A stretch of 64,000 nucleotides of DNA. It comes from an uncultured Sphingomonadaceae bacterium. Lineage in GTDB: Bacteria > Pseudomonadota > Alphaproteobacteria > Sphingomonadales > Sphingomonadaceae. Positions within the stretch are counted from its first letter, which is position 1. Every line of letters begins with the position of its first letter. The stretch lies in contig CANLUL010000001.1 of the NCBI GenBank assembly GCA_947494305.1, positions 930,001-994,000 of the forward strand, in the 5' to 3' direction. Positions 17,317 through 25,243 of the stretch are shown in pieces. The notes beneath the pieces were generated by a model. The model was not told where the DNA came from, ran no database searches, and saw nothing but the letters and a program-made list of their open reading frames with translations. The position numbers were made by a program, and so were the translations under genes.

Positions 17317-18722
17317 TTGGTGCTCCATGAATTGAGGGCGATGCGTAGCCCAGCATATTTGGGTTGATCGACGGACAGACGTTCTAGGGCTGTTAAGCGA
17401 AGGTGATCCCAGATTGCGGGATCATCAATATTTCTATCACCACTACGTAATGCCGCACATAGTTGCGAAGTTGAAACTCCAATATTTGCTAGCCTTTCTG
17501 TCGATCTCTCGAAATAGGTCAGGCCCCAAGCCGCATAACGTTGGGCAATACCTAGTGCATTGTTCGCAACTCGAGCTTCGAAAAGAGCGTGGCCATTTGT
17601 TTCTGGCATAACCTTTTCCTTGTTCCACTCGATCAACGCGTTCAGAATCTCAGCATATTCCACTTCACCATCATCAGGCAGAAGGGCAGGTTGTTTCCAG
17701 GACAATGTCGTGCTATCGTTTTTCCGGATATTTTCGAATTGGAGCAGCAAATCGATTTCAACCTCTGATGCTCGTCTGCCGATAATGGTTCTTTCCAATA
17801 CGTGAACCGATCCATCCCGGTAACTATGTCCCATCCGCAGGCAGGCAACGCCCCACCACAACGTATTATAGATTAGCCACCAGTTAAATCGCTCGCGATC
17901 TACCGTTGTTTCGCTAGTTTTCTCATATGCAGAAATCAAATTTTCCGCAGTATCGAAACCGCCAGCTTCCTTTTCATAATGCCCAAAGCGCCAGCTAGGT
18001 GTGCAAAGATAGGATAGATCCTCCATCGGATCACCGAGATGGGCAAGTTCCCAGTCCAGGACCGCCGAAATGCCATTTCTATCGATCATTAAATTACCCA
18101 TGCGGAAGTCTGCATGGAGCAATTTTGGATCTTCGAGCTGAGGAATATTTTGCTCAAGCCAGTGAAAGGCGTAATCATACGCAGGAATTTCAACTTTTAG
18201 GTCTCGGTAAGCTTGTTCTTGAAGGGCGAGCAGACCAGCGGCACTGACTAACTGAATTTCGTTGGGAAGCGTCGCAATGTCGATCGCATGAATTGCCGAA
18301 AGTTCTGCTGCACATTGTTCAGTCAATCGACTTACGGCTGTTTCAAATTCTGGATTGCCCAAAATCTTATGCGGCAAAGTTTCACCAACGGCGCGTGCCA
18401 TCAGGAAGCCTTGTCCGATTCCATCTTCGGGTTTTAATTTTGCCAATACTTCCGGCGCTGTAACATTGGCTTCTCGCGCCAATTCTATCAGATCTGCCTG
18501 CGCATCCAATGAAATGGCAGATACGGTGGCCGCATCGGCCTCACTATCAGCGATTCCATCCGGCAAGCGGCGAAGTACTATATCTATATCACCAAATGCA
18601 AAGGCCCAGCTTTCCATGCTTGCCCCGCCGGAGAGGCGCTGAAGGTTCGTGATTTTCGCATTGTTGCCAAATCGCTTTTTGCAAAACGAACTGAGCTTAT
18701 CTTTGAGGTCTTCATCTCCCAT
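17313..18722 (-). CDS. phosphotransferase (APH/kinase fold) with C-terminal DUF6285-like domain
   Basis: This 469-residue protein has an aminoglycoside-phosphotransferase-like kinase domain over residues 1-330. VLRRLPDG is in the nucleotide-binding lobe, LHADFRMGNLMID the catalytic loop (HxDxxxxN) and VLDWELAHLGDP the metal-binding segment. The last about 110 residues (EYAEILNALIEWNKEKVM, then ALFEARVANNALGIAQR) resemble the DUF6285 family, usually a separate small protein beside such kinases. It overlaps the acyl-CoA dehydrogenase gene by four bases. By analogy with ACAD10/11 the likely substrate is a hydroxyacyl-CoA, not an antibiotic. The fold is sure; the substrate is inference. Confidence 0.88.
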   Translation of the reverse strand: MGDEDLKDKLSSFCKKRFGNNAKITNLQRLSGGASMESWAFAFGDIDIVLRRLPDGIADSEADAATVSAISLDAQADLIELAREANVTAPEVLAKLKPEDGIGQGFLMARAVGETLPHKILGNPEFETAVSRLTEQCAAELSAIHAIDIATLPNEIQLVSAAGLLALQEQAYRDLKVEIPAYDYAFHWLEQNIPQLEDPKLLHADFRMGNLMIDRNGISAVLDWELAHLGDPMEDLSYLCTPSWRFGHYEKEAGGFDTAENLISAYEKTSETTVDRERFNWWLIYNTLWWGVACLRMGHSYRDGSVHVLERTIIGRRASEVEIDLLLQFENIRKNDSTTLSWKQPALLPDDGEVEYAEILNALIEWNKEKVMPETNGHALFEARVANNALGIAQRYAAWGLTYFERSTERLANIGVSTSQLCAALRSGDRNIDDPAIWDHLRLTALERLSVDQPKYAGLRIALNSWSTK

Positions 18723-18844
18723 GCATATTGTTTAATCGGGCGATTAATTTTTAGCAATGATTTTACAGTCTTAGATTGCCCCGCTTGCAAGCCCGTTCAA
18801 TCCATCTTACCTGACTTACAACAAATGAAATTACAGGGGCGAAC

Positions 18845-19780
18845 ATGAGAGCATTTATTTTTCCAGGGCAGGGCAGCCAGGCTGTTGGTATGGGCAAGGA
18901 ACTGGCAGAAGCGAGCAACACGGCACGTGAGGTTTTTGAAGAAGTTGACCATGCGCTGGAACAGAGTTTGTTCAAATTAATGTGCGAAGGTCCAGAAGAT
19001 GAGCTGACGCTTACGGAAAATGCACAGCCAGCGATTATGGCAAATGCCATTGCTACTCTGCGTGTGATGGAAAAAGAGGGCGGTAAGTCACTGCCTGATT
19101 TATGCGACTTTGTCGCTGGACATAGCCTCGGTGAATATACCGCTCTGTGCGCAGCTGGCGCGCTAAACCTTACGACCACGGCAGAATTGTTAAAACTCCG
19201 CGGCCAATCGATGCAAAAGGCTGTTCCGGTGGGTGAGGGCGGAATGGCGGCGTTGCTGGGGGCAGATATCAAAAAAGCTTCTGGTCTTGCTAAAGCTTCT
19301 GCGCAGGGTGAAGTGTGCACGGTGGCCAATGATAATGATCCTACACAAGTTGTTATTTCCGGCCATGTCGGAGCGATCGAGCGCGCGATAGCTGCCGTTA
19401 AAGATCATGGCATTAAGCGCGGTATTTCGCTTCCGGTTTCAGCACCTTTCCACTGTTCTCTAATGCAACCAGCGGCAGAAGCTATGGAGGCGGCATTGGC
19501 CGAAACCACTATAATGCCGCCCGTTGTACCGGTATTTGCCAATGTTACGGCCACCGCGGAAAATGATGTTGATCATATCCGTGAGCTATTGGTTGACCAG
19601 GTAACCGGAACAGTTCGCTGGCGCGAATCTGTTGGCAATATGTCAGAGGCCGGTGTTGAACAATTTGTCGAATTTGGCGGCAAGGTGCTTAGCGGCATGG
19701 TGAAACGTATAAACCGGGATGTGGAAACGGTCAGCCTAATATCGATGGATGATATTGAGAACTTCCTGAAAGACGCCTGA
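18845..19780 (+). CDS. fabD: malonyl-CoA:ACP transacylase
   Basis: This 311-residue enzyme loads malonyl groups onto acyl carrier protein for fatty-acid synthesis. The start FIFPGQGSQAVGMGKEL and the nucleophile elbow GHSLGEYTALCAAGAL, with catalytic S94, are diagnostic. The second catalytic residue is the His of SAPFHCSLM near 203. The ATG at 18845 follows AGGGG. First gene of the fab cluster, divergent from the phosphotransferase gene across a 122-base gap that should hold both promoters. Confidence 0.97.
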   Translation: MRAFIFPGQGSQAVGMGKELAEASNTAREVFEEVDHALEQSLFKLMCEGPEDELTLTENAQPAIMANAIATLRVMEKEGGKSLPDLCDFVAGHSLGEYTALCAAGALNLTTTAELLKLRGQSMQKAVPVGEGGMAALLGADIKKASGLAKASAQGEVCTVANDNDPTQVVISGHVGAIERAIAAVKDHGIKRGISLPVSAPFHCSLMQPAAEAMEAALAETTIMPPVVPVFANVTATAENDVDHIRELLVDQVTGTVRWRESVGNMSEAGVEQFVEFGGKVLSGMVKRINRDVETVSLISMDDIENFLKDA

Positions 19781-19781
19781 A

Positions 19782-20213
19782 TTGACGAACATTAGCAATA
19801 TTGAAATTATAGAGATTACGACTGAAAACCAGTCACTCATGAATGTTGTTGCTGATGATTTATTTGATGCACCAGTTCGGTCAAAGCTTCTACAATCTTA
19901 TTTGGCAGAAGAGACACATTGGCTTGTCGCAGCCCTGCTCGAAGGTGTGGTGATTGGCAAAACAACAGCTATGGTCCATCGCCGACCCGATAAGGAAGAT
20001 GAGCTTTATCTCGATGAGATTGATGTGATTCCGGAACTCCGCAGGAAGGGCATTGCTAAGATGATGCTCAGGAAAATCTTGGAAATGGCAGATGCCTGGG
20101 GCTGTGAAGAATGCTGGCTGGGAACAGAAAAAGACAATATACCAGCGAGGAAATTATACGAATCAAATGGTGCAAAACCGGAGGAATTCGTGCTCTACTA
20201 TCTTGAATATTGA
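19782..20213 (+). CDS. GNAT-family N-acetyltransferase
   Basis: This 143-residue protein has the GNAT fold. Acetyl-CoA-binding motif A is ELRRKGIAKMMLRKIL near residues 85-100, preceded by the DEIDVIPE strand and followed by LGTEKDNIPARKLYESNGA. The layout resembles small acetyltransferases of the AAC(3)-I-like type, though the substrate is unknown. The start is TTG at 19782, right behind the fabD stop with only one base between, so coupling to fabD translation is likely. A shorter form from an internal ATG near 19839 would lose the first strand. Its insertion between fabD and fabG is unusual. Confidence 0.8.
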   Translation: MTNISNIEIIEITTENQSLMNVVADDLFDAPVRSKLLQSYLAEETHWLVAALLEGVVIGKTTAMVHRRPDKEDELYLDEIDVIPELRRKGIAKMMLRKILEMADAWGCEECWLGTEKDNIPARKLYESNGAKPEEFVLYYLEY

Positions 20214-20223
20214 GGAAATCTGC

Positions 20224-20967
20224 ATGTTTGATTTAACAGGAATGACAGCGTTGGTTACGGGAGCATCGGGCGGCATAGGTTCTGCAATCGCGGGTGCTCT
20301 GGCGGAACGCGGCGCTAAACTTGCGATTTCCGGTACCCGAGAAAACGCTCTGGAAGCTACGCAATCTCAATTGGCTGGGGACGGTCATGTTTTGTTGCCT
20401 TGCAATTTGTCCGATTCAGAGGCGGTAGATGCACTGGTGCCTTCTGCGATTGAACAACTTGGTAAGCTGGATATACTGGTGAACAACGCTGGTATAACGC
20501 GAGATGGTTTGACCATGCGCATGTCAGATGATGACTGGTCAGATGTATTGAAGGTAAATCTGGAATCAGCGTTTCGTCTGGCTCGCTCTGCAGCACGTCC
20601 AATGATGAAAGCGCGCCACGGCAGAATTATCTCAATCACCTCTGTTGTCGGAGCAACCGGCAACCCGGGACAAGCCAATTATGTGGCGTCAAAGGCTGGT
20701 TTAGTGGGCATGTCAAAAGCACTGGCACAGGAACTGGCATCCCGCGGAATCACTGTAAACTGTGTTGCGCCAGGATTTATAGAATCACCGATGACCGATG
20801 CATTGAACGACGGGCAAAAAGAAGAGATCAATCGTAAAATCCCGGCAGGAAAAATGGGAACAGGTGGAGATATTGGTGCCGCCGTCGCTTATCTTGCAAG
20901 CAATGAGGCTTCCTATGTCACAGGGCAGACATTGCATGTAAACGGCGGGATGGCGATGATCAGCTAA
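20224..20967 (+). CDS. fabG: 3-oxoacyl-ACP reductase
   Basis: This 247-residue short-chain dehydrogenase reduces beta-ketoacyl-ACP with NADPH. The Rossmann glycine motif is TGASGGIGSAIAGAL. NNAG is followed by the catalytic Ser in ISITSVVGATGNPGQ and the YVASK Tyr/Lys pair. The ATG at 20224 has GAGGAAA at 20212-20217, overlapping the end of the GNAT gene. The in-frame extension upstream to 20092 lies inside the GNAT coding sequence and is rejected. Confidence 0.96.
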   Translation: MFDLTGMTALVTGASGGIGSAIAGALAERGAKLAISGTRENALEATQSQLAGDGHVLLPCNLSDSEAVDALVPSAIEQLGKLDILVNNAGITRDGLTMRMSDDDWSDVLKVNLESAFRLARSAARPMMKARHGRIISITSVVGATGNPGQANYVASKAGLVGMSKALAQELASRGITVNCVAPGFIESPMTDALNDGQKEEINRKIPAGKMGTGGDIGAAVAYLASNEASYVTGQTLHVNGGMAMIS

Positions 20968-21086
20968 TGAGTGACTTGAAAATCATCGACTTCGTTCCAA
21001 TTTGACCGCTACTGGCACTTGCAAGCCGAGCGCCATGCCACTAGGACAAAATTTGAATCATAATCCTAACTAAAAAAGGACATCTC

Positions 21087-21323
21087 ATGAGTGAGACCGC
21101 AGATCGCGTAAAAAAGATTGTTGTTGAGCATTTGGGCGTAGAAGCCGACAAAGTGACCGAAGTAGCGTCGTTCATTGATGATCTGGGCGCGGATAGCCTC
21201 GACATTGTTGAGCTGGTCATGGCTTTTGAAGAAGAATTCAGCGTAGAAATCCCTGATGATGCAGCCGAGAAAATCTCGACCGTTAAAGATGCGATCGAGT
21301 TTATCGACAATAACAAGGGATAA
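21087..21323 (+). CDS. acpP: acyl carrier protein
   Basis: This 78-residue acidic helical protein carries growing fatty acyl chains on a 4'-phosphopantetheine attached to S37 in [23 protein letters not shown] precedes the ATG. It lies between fabG and fabF, as in most bacteria, with a hairpin downstream at 21389-21433. Confidence 0.98.
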   Translation: MSETADRVKKIVVEHLGVEADKVTEVASFIDDLGADSLDIVELVMAFEEEFSVEIPDDAAEKISTVKDAIEFIDNNKG

Positions 21324-21388
21324 TTGTTGTTGAGGTGCGACCTGAGATATGGACGCGCCTTGGGGCCAATGATCGCTAATAGAATTGC

Positions 21389-21433
21389 AAGCGGCTCACC
21401 GGCCCGGGAAGTCCCGCAACCGGTGGCCGCTTT
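21389..21433 (+). terminator. hairpin terminator or attenuator between acpP and fabF
   Basis: The arms AAGCGGCTCACCGG and CCGGTGGCCGCTT pair with a single bulged T and are followed by TTTTG. The structure sits 65 bases after acpP and 40 before fabF. Partial termination here would leave acpP transcripts in excess over fabF, which suits the high demand for acyl carrier protein. The hairpin is clear; its efficiency is a guess. Confidence 0.75.
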
Positions 21434-21472
21434 TGAATGTTTACAAGCCTTAGCCCGATAAAGGAGCTTTAT

Positions 21473-22726
21473 ATGCGTCGTGTAGTTGTAACCGGAATGG
21501 GGCTGGTAACACCGTTGGGCGGAGATGTGGAAACTAGCTGGAAAAATATCTTGGCTTCGAAGTCAGGTGCTGGACAGATAACGCATTTCGACACTTCCGA
21601 TCAAAAGTGTACCATTGCATGCGAGGTTAAACCTTCTGATCATGAATTCGGCTTTGATCCAAATCTTAGGGTAGATCATAAGGTTCAACGGCAAGTTGAT
21701 CCATTCATTGTATATGGAATTGATGCTGCGGGTCAGGCATTCGAAGATGCTGGCCTTACCGACATGAGCGACGAAGATAAACTTCGTACAGGTTGCTCGA
21801 TAGGTTCAGGTATTGGCGGTTTGCCTGGTATTGAGAAAGAATCCTTAGTGCTGGCCAATCGTGGACCAGGCCGCGTGAGTCCACATTTTGTGCATGGGCG
21901 GCTTATCAATCTTATTTCCGGTCAGGTCTCTATTAAATATGGTCTGATGGGGCCAAATCACGCTGTTGTAACAGCCTGTTCGACTGGTGCGCATAGCATT
22001 GGCGATGCGGCACGTATGATTGCACTCGATGATGCAGATGTGATGTTGGCGGGTGGTGCAGAAGCAACAATCTGTCCGATCGGCATTGCCGGATTTGCGC
22101 AGGCAAAAGCGTTGTCGACGCGAAATGACGATCCACAGGCTGCTTCACGACCATATGACAAAGACCGGGACGGATTTGTCATGGGTGAAGGCGCCGGCGT
22201 TGTAGTATTGGAAGAATATGAGCGGGCAAAAGCGCGCGGAGCCAATATATACTGTGAAGTAGTTGGATATGGCCTTTCGGGGGATGCACATCATGTAACG
22301 GCTCCACATCCTGACGGTGTTGGCGCATATCGTTCCATGGAAATGGCTCTGAAACGCTCAGGCCTGACGACATCTGACATGGATTATGTGAATGCACATG
22401 GTACGTCTACAATGGCGGATACTCTGGAACTGGCAGCAGTTAAGCGCCTCTTTGGGGATGATATCGCGACGATGTCGATGAGCTCAACCAAATCCGCTAT
22501 TGGTCATTTGTTAGGTGGCGCGGGCGCCGTAGAGGCAATTTTTAGTATTTTGGCTCTTCGAGATCAGGTCGTTCCACCAACACTTAATCTCGATAATCCT
22601 GACGACGGCACAGAAGGCGTGGACCTAGTTCCTCACACTGCCAAAGACAGAAACGTGAAAGCCGTATTGAGTAACAGCTTTGGTTTCGGTGGCACGAATG
22701 CCAGCGTAATCATGAAAGCGGTCTAA
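21473..22726 (+). CDS. fabF: 3-oxoacyl-ACP synthase II
   Basis: This 417-residue condensing enzyme elongates acyl-ACP with malonyl-ACP. The catalytic triad is visible: C169 in VVTACSTGAHSIGDAARM, His in NAHGTSTMADTLE near 306, and His in SAIGHLLGGAGAVEAI near 343. The ATG at 21473 is chosen over the one at 21437 because AAAGGAG stands six bases upstream and the conserved start is RRVVVTGMGLVTPLG. It is followed after 6 bases by mltG. Confidence 0.97.
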   Translation: MRRVVVTGMGLVTPLGGDVETSWKNILASKSGAGQITHFDTSDQKCTIACEVKPSDHEFGFDPNLRVDHKVQRQVDPFIVYGIDAAGQAFEDAGLTDMSDEDKLRTGCSIGSGIGGLPGIEKESLVLANRGPGRVSPHFVHGRLINLISGQVSIKYGLMGPNHAVVTACSTGAHSIGDAARMIALDDADVMLAGGAEATICPIGIAGFAQAKALSTRNDDPQAASRPYDKDRDGFVMGEGAGVVVLEEYERAKARGANIYCEVVGYGLSGDAHHVTAPHPDGVGAYRSMEMALKRSGLTTSDMDYVNAHGTSTMADTLELAAVKRLFGDDIATMSMSSTKSAIGHLLGGAGAVEAIFSILALRDQVVPPTLNLDNPDDGTEGVDLVPHTAKDRNVKAVLSNSFGFGGTNASVIMKAV

Positions 22727-22732
22727 CATATC

Positions 22733-23704
22733 ATGCGCCGCTTAGGCTGTCTTGTCATTGCGATAGCCGGTTTAATCGTTGCAGGATTGGCAGTTAACTT
22801 TATCTGGGGTTGGAACGCAAGTGGACCTCTGGAAAATGATCGGAGTATCATCATTAAGCCGGGCTCCAGTCTGAGTATGGCGGCAAGGGCATTGGAACAG
22901 GGCGGCGTTATTAAATCGGCCGATACCTTCTTGACCCGTGCAAAGGTTCTGGGTGGGTCAGAACCGATAAAAGCAGGCGAATTCACAATTCCTGCAAAGG
23001 CTAGTAATTCTGACGTTCTAAGTATTTTGCAGGGCGGCAAATCAGTTCAACGGTTAGTGACTATTCCGGAAGGAATGCCGTCCATTCTTGTTTACGAAAG
23101 ACTTATGGCTGAGGAATTGCTGTCTGGTGAAATTTCGATACCAGCGGAAGGTTCGGTGCTTCCTGATAGTTATAGTTTCGAACGCGGCGAAAAGCGCGCT
23201 GCGGTTCTTTTGCGGATGCAAACAGCGATGAAAGAAACGATTGAAGAACTGTGGCCGAAGCGCTCGAAAAGCACTGTTGTTAAAACGCCAGAAGAAGCAG
23301 TAACTCTCGCTGCGATTGTCGAAAAAGAAACAGCATTGGCAAAAGAACGACGTAAGGTGGCAGGTGTTTACAGTAATCGTGTGCGCAAGAATATGATGCT
23401 GCAGGCAGATCCGACCATTATTTATCCAATCACCAAAGGTAAGCCTTTAGGGCGTCGGATTCGCCAATCGGAAATTGCTCAAGTAAATGATTACAATACC
23501 TATTCCATGGTTGGTTTACCCAAGGGGCCGATTGCCAATCCGGGTCGCGCATCGATTGAAGCGGTGTTAAATCCAGCTGACACCAGTGCGCTATATTTCG
23601 TAGCCGATGGTAAAGGTGGTCATGTTTTTGCGGATACATTGGAACAACATAATCGCAATGTTGAAAAGTGGTTCGCTATTCGCCGACAACGCGGTGAAAT
23701 GTAA
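22733..23704 (+). CDS. mltG: endolytic murein transglycosylase
   Basis: This 323-residue inner-membrane protein has a single N-terminal transmembrane segment (CLVIAIAGLIVAGLAVNFIWG). A LysM-like region comes next, then the YceG domain with the catalytic Glu in AAIVEKETALAKERR near 195 and YSNRVRKNMMLQADPTIIYP after it. It cuts nascent peptidoglycan strands and so limits glycan length. The position directly after fabF is common in alphaproteobacteria. Confidence 0.95.
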   Translation: MRRLGCLVIAIAGLIVAGLAVNFIWGWNASGPLENDRSIIIKPGSSLSMAARALEQGGVIKSADTFLTRAKVLGGSEPIKAGEFTIPAKASNSDVLSILQGGKSVQRLVTIPEGMPSILVYERLMAEELLSGEISIPAEGSVLPDSYSFERGEKRAAVLLRMQTAMKETIEELWPKRSKSTVVKTPEEAVTLAAIVEKETALAKERRKVAGVYSNRVRKNMMLQADPTIIYPITKGKPLGRRIRQSEIAQVNDYNTYSMVGLPKGPIANPGRASIEAVLNPADTSALYFVADGKGGHVFADTLEQHNRNVEKWFAIRRQRGEM

Positions 23705-23780
23705 CTTGAGATCAAATATTTTGCTCTTATCTCATGGCTGATAGTTCGCGCGAACGACACAAGGATATTGGGGAATTTCG

Positions 23781-24458
23781 GTGAACTTAGGGCATGAATA
23801 CTGGACAAGATATTCTCTCAGCGTTGTTCTTTTAGGGGTAATGTGCACACCCGTGTCCGCAGCAGCGCAGGCAGAATCTTCAGAGGCTCAAAGCGTCAAA
23901 AAGATTGCCAGCGTAACACCCGTAGAAAAGAATGTAACCGACGTGGAAACTGAATCGGGTCAAATAGAAAGTGCACCTGAACCAGAATCGGAAGCCTCGG
24001 AGGGTGCGAGTTCTTTTTCAAGTTTGTGCGGAAATGGGCAGGGCAAGCCTGGAGAAAATGACGTTCGAAAGAGGCGTAAAGGTATATTCGGATTGGCCGA
24101 TCGCGCGGCGGCGATGACCCGAAAAATCCCTTTGGTGGGCGATATGATGGTCGACACCGCCAATGGTTTATCACAGTCTTTGGCCTGTCGGCTTTACCCC
24201 GAGGAACAGAAACAGGCAGCTGAGGCAACCGAGCAAGTGACACGAAACGAAGAGATCGGAAAGACGGTTGAGTGGAAAAGCACTGTAAGAGAGAATGTCT
24301 TTGGCAGTTCTACAGTTTCGGCCAAAAACAAACTCGCTAATGGAACCCCTTGCTTGACAATTACCGATGTAGCCATAGTTGATGGCGACGAGATCAGGCT
24401 TTCGAAGAAAATGTGTAAACTTCCGGGTGCGCATCGATACACGATCGTAAACGCTTGA
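23781..24458 (+). CDS. exported protein of unknown function
   Basis: This 225-residue protein has a signal peptide (hydrophobic residues about 10-30, cleavage near SAAAQA). An acidic Ser/Glu-rich spacer follows, then a basic segment (RKRRKGIFGLADRAAAM). The C-terminal part holds two cysteines (CLTITDVAIVDGDEIRL, then KKMCKLPG) that could form a disulphide in a small beta-rich domain. The start is GTG at 23781 after GGGGAA. I do not recognise the family; it looks like a periplasmic or surface protein. It overlaps nothing and follows mltG in the same direction. Confidence 0.65.
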   Translation: MNLGHEYWTRYSLSVVLLGVMCTPVSAAAQAESSEAQSVKKIASVTPVEKNVTDVETESGQIESAPEPESEASEGASSFSSLCGNGQGKPGENDVRKRRKGIFGLADRAAAMTRKIPLVGDMMVDTANGLSQSLACRLYPEEQKQAAEATEQVTRNEEIGKTVEWKSTVRENVFGSSTVSAKNKLANGTPCLTITDVAIVDGDEIRLSKKMCKLPGAHRYTIVNA

Positions 24459-24493
24459 ATATGACCGTTAAGAGCGGTGAAGGAGATGATTCG

Positions 24494-24868
24494 ATGAGCA
24501 AACCAGCTCAAGTCGAAAAACTGTCAAAAGGTACGTTTATATTGGTCTGCCTAGACGGTGAGAATACTGAAGACATACGCCGCGACCATATGTTTGGTCA
24601 TCTGGATCATATTGAAAAATATAATGACTTGTATCGCGTGGCCGGCCCGTTGAAATCGGATGATGGCGATTTCTATGGCAGTTTCTTTATGGTTGTTGCG
24701 GATAGTGAAGAAGAGGCACGATCAATCATCAAAGGTGACCCCTATGTAACAAGCGGGTTGTTTAAAACAATCACCGCATATCCCTTTATTCCGGCCTGCG
24801 GCCAATGGATGGGTGGCGTGACTTGGGATCAAGATGTAGTGCGCGCCAATATGGAGCAATATTCCTAG
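24494..24868 (+). CDS. YciI-family protein
   Basis: This 124-residue protein matches the YCII fold: TFILVCLDG, then RRDHMFGHLDHIEKY with the conserved His-Asp region, VAGPLKSDDGDFYGSFFMVVAD and DPYVTSGLFKTITAYPF. YciI relatives are small dimeric cytoplasmic proteins of unclear enzymatic role. The ATG at 24494 has AAGGAG eight bases upstream; the in-frame start at 24455 would overlap the previous gene and lacks a ribosome site. Confidence 0.85.
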   Translation: MSKPAQVEKLSKGTFILVCLDGENTEDIRRDHMFGHLDHIEKYNDLYRVAGPLKSDDGDFYGSFFMVVADSEEEARSIIKGDPYVTSGLFKTITAYPFIPACGQWMGGVTWDQDVVRANMEQYS

Positions 24869-24881
24869 TCCACTTCCCTGT

Positions 24882-25061
24882 TTATGGAGCGGCGGGCCTC
24901 GGAACTCTTTTCCCTTTTGTACGACTAGTCAGATGGTATTTTCGACAGCGGTCGCAAAGATAATGTCTAAGCGGGATATCTGCTTTGACGGCGGCTTCAA
25001 CAGCCGCTTGCTCTGTTGTATAATGCTTCTTCTTGGAGCAGATACTCAACTTTGTGCGCAT
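24882..25061 (-). CDS. 59-residue zinc-ribbon-like small protein
   Basis: ATG at 25061 opens MRTKLSICSKKKHYTTEQAA and the frame ends at TAA 24882. Cysteines C8, C36 and C39 plus nearby histidines (HYLCDRCRKYHLTS) make a small zinc-ribbon pattern, and the protein is strongly basic. Similar small proteins with KKHYTTEQAA and LCxxCxxYHLTS elements occur in alphaproteobacteria without known function. Its start overlaps the end of the DUF1289-like reading frame by 16 bases, so the two mini-genes form a coupled pair behind the nitronate monooxygenase gene. The conserved motif and the overlap make a real gene likely. Confidence 0.75.
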   Translation of the reverse strand: MRTKLSICSKKKHYTTEQAAVEAAVKADIPLRHYLCDRCRKYHLTSRTKGKRVPRPAAP

Positions 25062-25243
25062 CTATCGGACAATTGATCTAGAATATCTTTTTTTCTGCTG
25101 TCGGAGGCCGAGGCCCATTCGCCGATCTCAGGCAAAGTTCGCCCACATCCGTCACACAAACCGGTTTGCGCGTTGATTTTACAAACCTGTATGCATGGAG
25201 ATTGAAGGTTGTCTGAGCCCGATTGTTTACGACCTTCAATAAT
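25046..25243 (-). CDS. DUF1289-like small Cys protein, no canonical start codon
   Basis: The frame reads SPCIQVCKINAQTGLCDGCG followed by RTLPEIGEWASASDSRKKDI and stops at 25046. The C-x3-C...C-x2-C pattern and the TGLCxGCxRTxxEIxxW block are the DUF1289 signature. No ATG, GTG or TTG lies in frame between the upstream stop and the conserved part. The best candidate start is ATT at 25243-25241, seven bases after AAAGAG and inside the last codons of the nitronate monooxygenase gene. Either it uses a rare start, or it lost its start codon and is a recent pseudogene. The end coordinate is sure, the start is not. Confidence 0.6.
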   Translation of the reverse strand: MIEGRKQSGSDNLQSPCIQVCKINAQTGLCDGCGRTLPEIGEWASASDSRKKDILDQLSDRCAQS

